Assembly (NCBI RefSeq): GCF_050624435.1
Contig: NC_134546.1
Coordinates: forward strand, 76,549,700 to 76,613,699
Origin: Tenrec ecaudatus
Taxonomy: Eukaryota > Chordata > Mammalia > Afrosoricida > Tenrecidae
DNA length: 64,000 bases
Reading direction: 5' to 3'
Below, in pieces: positions 57,100 through 64,000 of this stretch (the first letter of the stretch is position 1; each line of letters begins with the position of its first letter). The position numbers were made by a program, and so were the translations under genes. The notes under the pieces were generated by a model. It was not told the origin of the DNA. It did not search any database and saw nothing but the letters and a program-made list of their open reading frames with translations.

Positions 57100-58445
57100 T
57101 GTTTTGGGATACCCAGGCTCGTCTGCCGCCTAGCTCTGGCTCTGCCCAGGACCCAGCAAAGCTGCCCTGGAGCTGCTGCCAGAGCTGCACAGTCAGGCCT
57201 GGTGTTTCAGCAGCTGCTGAGCCGCCGCCACCGCAGCAGTTAGCCCGCCCTCAGCGTTTGCCAACACAAGCGACCTCAGCCTGCAGACCTCACCAGGCCC
57301 AGGGAGCCCCGGACGCGAGGCGAGCTCTGGACGATGTCAACCTTCAGGGTGGCGCGGAGAAGTGAGAGAAAGACCAAGAAGAAACCTGCCAATTGGGAAG
57401 AAGCGAAATTGTTGGCGGGATCCACGGCGACCAGGAATGACATGCGAAGATGGAGAACTTTGTATCATGTGACTCTCGTGGTCCAGGAAAGAGAGATCTC
57501 TGCTCATCGTGTGGTCCTGGCTGCAGCCAGCCCAGTTTTCAACGTCATGTTCACAACTGACACGCTCGATTCAAAGTCCTTTGATGTAGAACTCAAAGAC
57601 GCCGAACTGACATTATTGAACACCTGGTGGAATGTGCTTACACTGCTAGGATCTCTGTGAATAGCAACAACGTGCAGTCTCTGTTGGATGCCGCAAACCA
57701 GTACCACATTCAGCCTGTGAAGAACATGAGTATTGATTTTTTGAAAAAGCAAGTAGATGCTTCAAACTGTCTCGGTCTAAGCGTTCTAGCAGCGCATCTA
57801 GACCGTCCTGAGTTGAAAGCCACTGCAGATGCCTTTATTCACCAACATTTCACTGACGTTTCCAAAACGGAGGAGTTTCTACAACTTGATGCTCAGCGAG
57901 TAACACGTCTCCTCAACCAGGACCCCCTGACCGTGAGCGCAGAGGAGCAGGTTTATGATGCTGCCGGCAGTTGGCTGAGGCAAGTTGCGCTGAATCGCCA
58001 GACTTATGGTGGATGTCCTCGCTAACGTCAGATTTCCTCTCACCTCCAGCTGAACCCCTCATTCAAGACAGTCCTGAGCGCCTTAAGATGGTGATGAGTG
58101 GAATGCAGTATCATCTATTCTCTCCTGAGGATCGGAAAGAGCTGGCAGATGGAACAAGGCCTCGAAGACCACAGTCTTGTAGCTATTTTAACCCAAAGTT
58201 GGAAAAAGGTGCATATTCTACAGGATCCTGCAGTGAGAATGTAACTGCAGAAATCCCATTTGATGCGTGTTCTGCTCTTTAAAATGACCTGTGTTGACAG
58301 CTATTTTGTATATTCAACCACACGTTTTTGGTCTTCAAGTAGAACAGTTTAAATAACTGAAGAACTGACCCCTAATTTTTTTTTTCTGACCCCTAATTTT
58401 AAAAAATATTCTCATTCAATAAAGTATGTTATTCCCTGAAACAGC
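57100..58445 (+). pseudogene. KLHL7: KLHL7 retropseudogene, kelch domain absent
   Basis: Intronless. A GC-rich 5' UTR-like part (57110-57333) precedes ATG 57334. The BTB domain shows HRVVLAAASPVFNVMF and SFDVELKDAE. BACK follows: ARISVNSNNVQSLLDAANQY, then NCLGLSVLAAHLD, FIHQHFTDV and RLLNQDPLTV. After PLIQDSPE and LFSPEDRKELADGTRPRR it jumps to PQSCSYFNPK and ends 25 codons later at TAA 58280-58282 with no kelch repeats. AATAAA lies at 58418-58423. Frameshifts at about 57620 and 58010. KLHL7 is a CUL3 ubiquitin-ligase adaptor of about 586 residues. The missing segment between RPRR and PQSC and the new C-terminus may reflect an alternative transcript or deletions. Confidence 0.87.
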
Positions 58446-59859
58446 ATTATTAGAATTTACCATCACAATATGTATTCAGTATTTATATTAAATGTGCCCA
58501 CCCCTCCCTTAATTTTATTATAAAACTTTGTTTTGGAAATCTTTTGCTATTTACTAGGACCTATCTGTATTTTGCCATATTAATTATTTCTAATACAATA
58601 ATTGCAGAGGAAGCTTTTGTTCGAAATTATTTACTTTGCCTCATCCAAAGTGAACAGTACTTTATAGTCTGATGTAAGTAGACTACTTATTAAATAGGAT
58701 TGTTTAGTGATTATTTTAAAATTCTTGTACTTGGCATTGTTCAGAAATGTTGGAATGATATTAGCTGTCATTCAATGAGGCCCACCCATAGCTGCCCTAT
58801 TCCTGCCAGGAATGGTGGCTTTTCATTATTATTATTACTAAATTGACCTCCTTCAAAGAACATTTTCAGTAGTAACATCTAATTATCCAGAATTAAGCCT
58901 ATCTACTTTTGTTGAGCTAATAAACTTATACACTATTATCTCTATATTTTCCTTGGATTTCAATGATGACAGGAGGAAATGTGTATTAATTACTGGCTGA
59001 AAAATGATAGAAAAGAAAATATTAATCTTTTTTTTTAAATATTGTCAGGAAATGACCTCTTGGCTCTCTATTTTAAAGGTAAATCATACCATTCCGAGGA
59101 CGCCAGGGAAGAGAGAAGAACTTTTAATCTATGAAAAGAAGACAATTGAGTTTCAAATAGTTCACTGAGAAATGTAATTAAAAAATAACCAGATTTCTTT
59201 TTTTCCACAACTTTTGGAAGACTATGATCCTGAGGGAAGGAGAATGGGAGGTGTCTGTTGGGCAGAAAGATATTAACCATTGTACATTTCAAGGAACGTT
59301 CAGCATTGCCATTTCGGTGTTCTAATTGGAAAATTCTCCTCTAGAGATGATAGACTATTTCTTGTGCTCCTAATTTAAGTGGGGGATCCTCTTTTGGCTT
59401 GATATCTCTGCATAATAAAAGCGATGGGTTCCATGGTCTATTGTGTCCACTGTAGTTTGACAAAATGGCAGGTCACTCTTAGGCCTGGTACACTCTTGGT
59501 AGATTCTTATATAGAAAACCTAGATTATTATTTTATTTTCCCTCTTACCATACATATAGATGCTTGGGATATATTTCTCCTATTTATAATATTGAAGTGG
59601 TTATTTCTCAACCTACTGACATTCACATGTGAGACAACTTCCAATTCTGTTTAAGACCAATGCCTCTATCCTTTTCTGAGAATTTTATTAAATACCCTGA
59701 AGTCATTCAAGACTCTTGTCTACATTTTCTATTTATTATGTGTTTTATAATGAATGTTGGATTTTGAGTGTGAATATGGCAAAGGTAATTTCTTATTTGT
59801 TTTCAAATTAGGACCAACAACTCTGTTTTTTCAATAGATTGTGAACACATGTTCTCTTA
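58446..59859. other. No gene seen; possible retrocopy 3' UTR
   Basis: AT-rich with no recognised repeat. It could include extended KLHL7 3' UTR, since no poly(A) tail follows the AATAAA at 58418. Confidence 0.4.
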
Positions 59860-60584
59860 CTAAACACTTTCCTAAAGGCCAACAAACGATCCTTGAATTA
59901 ACTACAAGCTTTTCTTTCGTGATGTGTTTTTTTTTTTCTTTGTCAGTGGTTTGCTGTTGCTGTTTTGTTGTCTGGTTGTATACTGTTGCTTTGTTTTCTT
60001 CTGTCTTGTTTTTGTGCATGTTATTATCTCCACAGGTCTGTCTAAATAAGACAGGCTGGATGAACTAACTGGAGGAAAAACAATGGGACTGACAGTTCCG
60101 GTGGGACTTGGGATAGGGGGGGGGGATTGGCGGGGGGAGGGTAAGTAAGTGGTGTTAACAAACCCAGGGACAAGGGAACAACATGGGATCCAAATTGGTG
60201 GTGAGGGGGCAGTTGCAGACCTGGTAGGGAATGATCAAGGGTAAGGTTATGTAAAGAAAAGGTATAGCTGTAACCCAGGTCGGGACAGAGCATGATAGTG
60301 GGGCAGGAGGAAAATCAAGGGAAATAGAGAAAAGAGCTAGGAGGCAAAGGGCATTTATAGAGGTCTAGACAAAGACATGTACATGCAAATATATATATGA
60401 GGATGGGGAAATAGATCTATGTGTCTATATTTATAGGTTTAGTATTAAGGTGGCGGAAGGACCTTGGGCCTCTACTCAAGCACTCCCTCAACACATGAAT
60501 ATTTTCTCCTATTAAATTGGCATTCTATGATGCTCACCCTCCTGACCCAACTGCTGAATCCAAAGTGGGTGAAAAAGTAAATGG

Positions 60585-61478
60585 AGTGGAGTCCGGTGGC
60601 AGTGGCTGCATTGGCGGTGACCGAGGAGGACAATGTGGGCCACACACTGGCTGGCGGTGGCTCTGGCTCTGAGCGTGCTGCCGGGCGGCCCGGTGCTGCA
60701 GCCCTGGCGAATGCAGAGTGCGTTTCTTTTCTGGGAAGGTTCTATTAGGCCCTGAAGGACAGAGACGTCACATTCTCCCCAGCCACTATTGAAAAAATAA
60801 CTTACCCGCTCCTGCTGGGAGGCCCGGGGGAAAGAGAATCGCTTGTGCTACTACATTGGAGCCACCTGCTGGGAGGACCGGGGGGGAAAGAGAATCGCTT
60901 GTGCTACTACATTGGAGCCACAGATGATGTGGCCACCAAGATCATCAATGAGGTGTCGAAGCCCCTCACCCATCACATCCCCGTGGAGAAGATCTGCAAG
61001 AAGCTCAAGATGAAGGATGGCCAGATCTGTGAGCTCAAGTACGACAAGCAGATCGACCTGAGGAGCGTGGACCTGAAGAAGATCTGTGTGAAAGAGCTGA
61101 AGAAGTACTGAACAACTCGGGGGAGAGGTGCAAAGGCTGTGCTGAGAAGTCCAACTACATCCAGAAGATTCACGAACTTATGCAGAAATACGCGCCCAGG
61201 GCGGCCAGTTCAAGGACTGATTTGTAGTTGGGGACCCCTGCTGCCCTGGAGGGAGAAGCAGTTCCTGTCTTTACCCACCTGGCTTTTTTGTAATTTTTTC
61301 TGTATGCAGGGGAGCCCCTCCTCAAGTGGGGGTGAATCCTGCAGCTGGGGCTGGAGCTGCTGGCTCAACAGTGCCACCTCAGGGGTTCACTTCGTTTTTG
61401 CTGCTTTAGTCTAAGATGGAAAGTGTCTGGGATATTTTTATTAAAGGAAAAAATTTATATTTCTTGGAAAATTAAAAA
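60585..61478 (+). pseudogene. MANF: MANF processed pseudogene
   Basis: Intronless with a tail of A's (61473-61483), flanked by the 13-bp TSD AAAAAGTAAATGG (60572-60584 and 61479-61491). Coding matches: a signal-peptide part (cactggctggcggtggctctg), [74 protein letters not shown], and a shifted C-terminus ([14 protein letters not shown] region). MANF is a secreted ER-stress neurotrophic factor of about 180 residues. Defects: a stop in place of the codon after GRFY, a tandem 54-bp duplication (60813-60921), and a TGA at 61109-61111. Dead. Confidence 0.92.
60813..60921 (+). repeat. 54-bp tandem duplication within the MANF pseudogene
   Basis: Two adjacent copies of ctgctgggaggcccggggga... to ...ctacattggagccac, the second with an added g run. 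It arose after or during retrotransposition. Confidence 0.9.
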
Positions 61479-62335
61479 AAAAAGTAAATGGGGTGAAGAA
61501 AGCTGATGGTGCCCAGCTATCAAAAGAGATAGTGTCTGGGGTTTTAAAGGCTTGAAGATAAACAAGCGGCCCTCTAGCTCAGAAGCAACAAAGCCCACAT
61601 GGAAGAAGCACACCAGCCTGTGCGATCACGAGGTACCAAAGGGATCAGGGATAAGGCATCATCAAAAAGAAAACATCCTACCATAGTGAATGAAGGGGGA
61701 AGTGCAGAGTGGAGACCCAAAGCCCATTTGTCGGCCACTGGAGACCCGCTCACAGAGGGGTCTAGGCGAGGAGATGAGTCAGTCAGGGTGCGATGTAGCA
61801 CAGATGAAGAATACAGCTTTCCCCCAGATCCTGGATGCTTCCTCCCAACCAACTACCATGATCCGAATTCTACCTTGCAAGTCTAGATAGAGCAGAGGTT
61901 GTACACTGGTGCATATAGGAGCTGGAGGCACAGGGAATCCAGGGTGGATGATACCTTCAGAACCAGGGGGTGAGGGGGGATACTGGGACAGTAGAGGGTG
62001 AGTGGTTTGGAAAGGGGGAACTGATTACAAGGATCTACATGTGACCTCCTCCCTGGGGGACGGACAACAGAGAAGGGGGGAAGGGAGAGCCGGAAATGGT
62101 AAGTTGATATGACAAAATAATAATCTATAAATCATCAAGGGTTCATGAAGGAGGGGGGTGCAGGGAGGGAGGGGAAAAAGAGGACCTGATGTAAAGGGCT
62201 TAAGTGGAGAGCAAATGCTTTGAAAATGATGAGGGCAAAGAATGTAGAGATGTGCTTTATACAATTGATGTATGTTTATGTATGGATTGTGATGAGTTGG
62301 ATGAGCCCCTAATAAAATGTTTAAAAAAATTTTAA

Positions 62336-62655
62336 ATAAACACTTGCATAATTAAAAGTATTATAGACAAAAACATTTTCATTTGTTGAAATCTACTATG
62401 TGTTTCATTTTGCAAAAGCATGAATAGAAATGTAAGACAGGTGTAACAGTACTAAATAAAAAGAGGAATGAAAGTAATGAAGTCATCTTTATGAACATCA
62501 CAGAAAGCATGTTCTCCTTAATTTCTGGCTCGTGGCTCAGAAACTGTTAATAGAGGTTACTGTTCTCAGCCCAGATTGAGATACGATTGAGATGGAAAAA
62601 CCCTTCCTTACAGTTAAACATTATACATGTCAATTAAGTTTTTGTAAACTGTATT
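62336..62655. other. No gene seen
   Basis: AT-rich spacer between two L1 copies. Confidence 0.5.
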
Positions 62656-64000
62656 TCTCAATGGTGGAGGAGGGGGAGAAGGAAAACAAAAGGATGAATA
62701 TAAGGAAGAAAAGGGTAGTGGGGGCATGGGGCACTAATCCACCCTAGGGGAGGGTATTATTTATATCTCCACAGGGAAACTGGGACCAGACTTCAACCCA
62801 GTGCTGCAAGGTGTGAATGCAATATCCCGGCGTGGAGTAGGGAACCAGTGGAGAGGTATGGGAGGCTGGTCCCAGCACCATAAATTAAGTGGATTCCTGC
62901 CCCTCCCCAAAACAGAATTTGTTCCAAAGGACGACATTGACTCTGCAGCTCTGGGAGATGGACATATCGGATCAGAGCACATGGGAGCAGATGAAGGGGC
63001 AGGAGGAGAGAGTGGAACACAGCCTGGCCCACCAGGCCGTGATGATGATGTTCCTGAGTAGAGCAGCCAGTCCACAGAGAGAACAACATGGCTGGCCCCA
63101 CTATGAGACATGATGCCCCTCAGTGACTAAGGGTGATACAGGGGACAGCACCGGAGACACAGTGTGGGAATTGCACCTGACCTGATCCCACCACACCGAG
63201 GCAAAGCACTGGGGGAGTGCAGCGGAACAGCAAGGGAATGGAGTGGCAAGGTCCCCAGGGAATGCTGAAAGTGGACTTTGGGGCCAGGGCGTGGTGCCCC
63301 AACAGACTGGCCTGGAAAATGCTCCTAAGGACCAGCAAATGATCCCTGAACTAACTACAAGCTTTTCTCTTGTGAAGTGTTTTGTTTTTTCTTTGTCAGT
63401 GGTTTGTTTTTGTTGTCTGGTTGTATACTGTTGCTTTGTTTTCCTCTATCTTGTTTTCATGCATGTTAGTGTCTCCACAGGTCTGTCTAAATAGGACAGG
63501 CTGGATGAACTATCTGGAGGAAAAACAATGGGACCGACAGTTCCGGGGGGGATTTGGGTTGGGGGTGGGGTAAGGGGGTAAGGAAGGGGTGTCAACAAAC
63601 ACAGGGACAAGGGAACAACATGGGATCCAAAATGGTAGAGAGGGGGGAGTGGAAGGCCTTGTGGGGAATGATCAATGGTAAGGTTGCATAGAGAAGAGGT
63701 ATAGCTGTAGCCCAGGTGGGGACGGAGCATGGTAGTGGGGCAGGAGGAAAGTCAAGGGAGATGGAGGACAGAGCTAGGAGTCAAAGGGCATTCATGGAGG
63801 TCTAGACAAAGACATGTACATGCAAATATATATATGAGGATGGGGAAATAGATCTATGTACCTATATTTATAGGTTAAGTGTTAAGGTGGTGGAAGGACC
63901 TTGGGCCTCTACTCAAACACTCCCTCAATGCACGAATACTTTCTTTTATTAAATTGGAACTTTATGATGCTCACTCTCCCGACACAACTGCTGAAGCCAA
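62656..64000 (+). mobile_element. L1 3' UTR copy, runs off the window
   Basis: Starts at gtggaggagggggagaagg and includes cactaatccaccctagggg (62730), the caaagcactgggggagtgc block, the T-rich block (63360-63450) and the aaggacctt...ctcactctcc part to the edge. Its first 450 bp match L1-A (3560-3850, inverse), so it belongs to that L1 subfamily. Confidence 0.85.

Larger units (their letters stand above)
59860..62335 (+). mobile_element. L1 3' UTR copy carrying a MANF retrocopy
   Basis: Starts cctaaaggccaacaaacgat and runs through T-rich, G-rich (60116-60140) and gctgatggtgcccagctatc (61502) modules to a tail at cctaataaaatgtttaaaaa (62308). The gap at 60585-61478 is foreign. Confidence 0.88.

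Noticed and set aside
60845-61111. 88-codon MANF-like frame as an active gene
   Set aside because: Retrocopy with TSD and poly(A), N-terminal stop, internal duplication and early C-terminal stop.

Overview
This is a mammalian, germline-type genomic window, not a microbial one. It has no continuous cellular gene. It contains immunoglobulin heavy-chain variable (IGHV) pseudogenes, retropseudogenes and dense layers of transposable elements. Three repeat signatures point to Afrotheria, most likely a tenrec: AfroSINE-type tRNA-derived SINEs with the linked RTE LINE 3' end; an afrotherian L1 family with a very long 3' UTR; and a SPIN-type hAT MITE (TIR starting CAG...TTCTCAACC-like), a horizontally transferred family known from tenrec. 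The species call is inference from repeat content.

Layout. 1-25,100: IGHV cluster on the + strand. Four V segments or relics (1326-1809, 13965-14266, 16641-17131, 23856-24873) are all pseudogenes; two keep an upstream octamer, and all four keep recognisable 23-spacer RSS positions in varying decay. The 1-1100 spacer is duplicated at 14364-15490. Between them lie a minus-strand L1 with a second L1 nested inside it (2505-9540), an ~2.9 kb hAT transposon with an 8-bp TSD (9699-12638), a zinc-finger pseudogene, and an ERVL-type provirus fragment with a long gag ORF (18840-21140). A solo LTR (24274-24834) sits exactly in the RSS heptamer of the fourth V.

27,334-31,301: a class II (betaretrovirus-like) ERV with both LTRs, a lysine-type PBS, a polypurine tract and a 6-bp TSD, internally deleted and broken. 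31,560-34,440: an RTE copy split by an L1, which is itself split by a solo ERVL LTR. 36,641-39,206 and 47,325-51,285: a segmental duplication carrying histone H2B pseudogenes, a GC-rich promoter/first-exon-like block on the minus strand, an LTR fragment and an AfroSINE. Between the two copies lies a nearly full-length L1 (39,425-47,313). 53,711-54,925: the SPIN MITE interrupted by an L1 3' end that contains a long (TA)n. 57,100-58,445: KLHL7 retropseudogene. 59,860-64,000: two more L1 3' ends, the first carrying a MANF retropseudogene.

The interest lies in the nested chronology. V genes decayed, were duplicated, and were hit by LTRs, DNA transposons and L1s, with target-site duplications that allow relative dating. 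No V segment was recognised from 25 to 64 kb, and I found no intact cellular protein-coding gene and no RNA gene.
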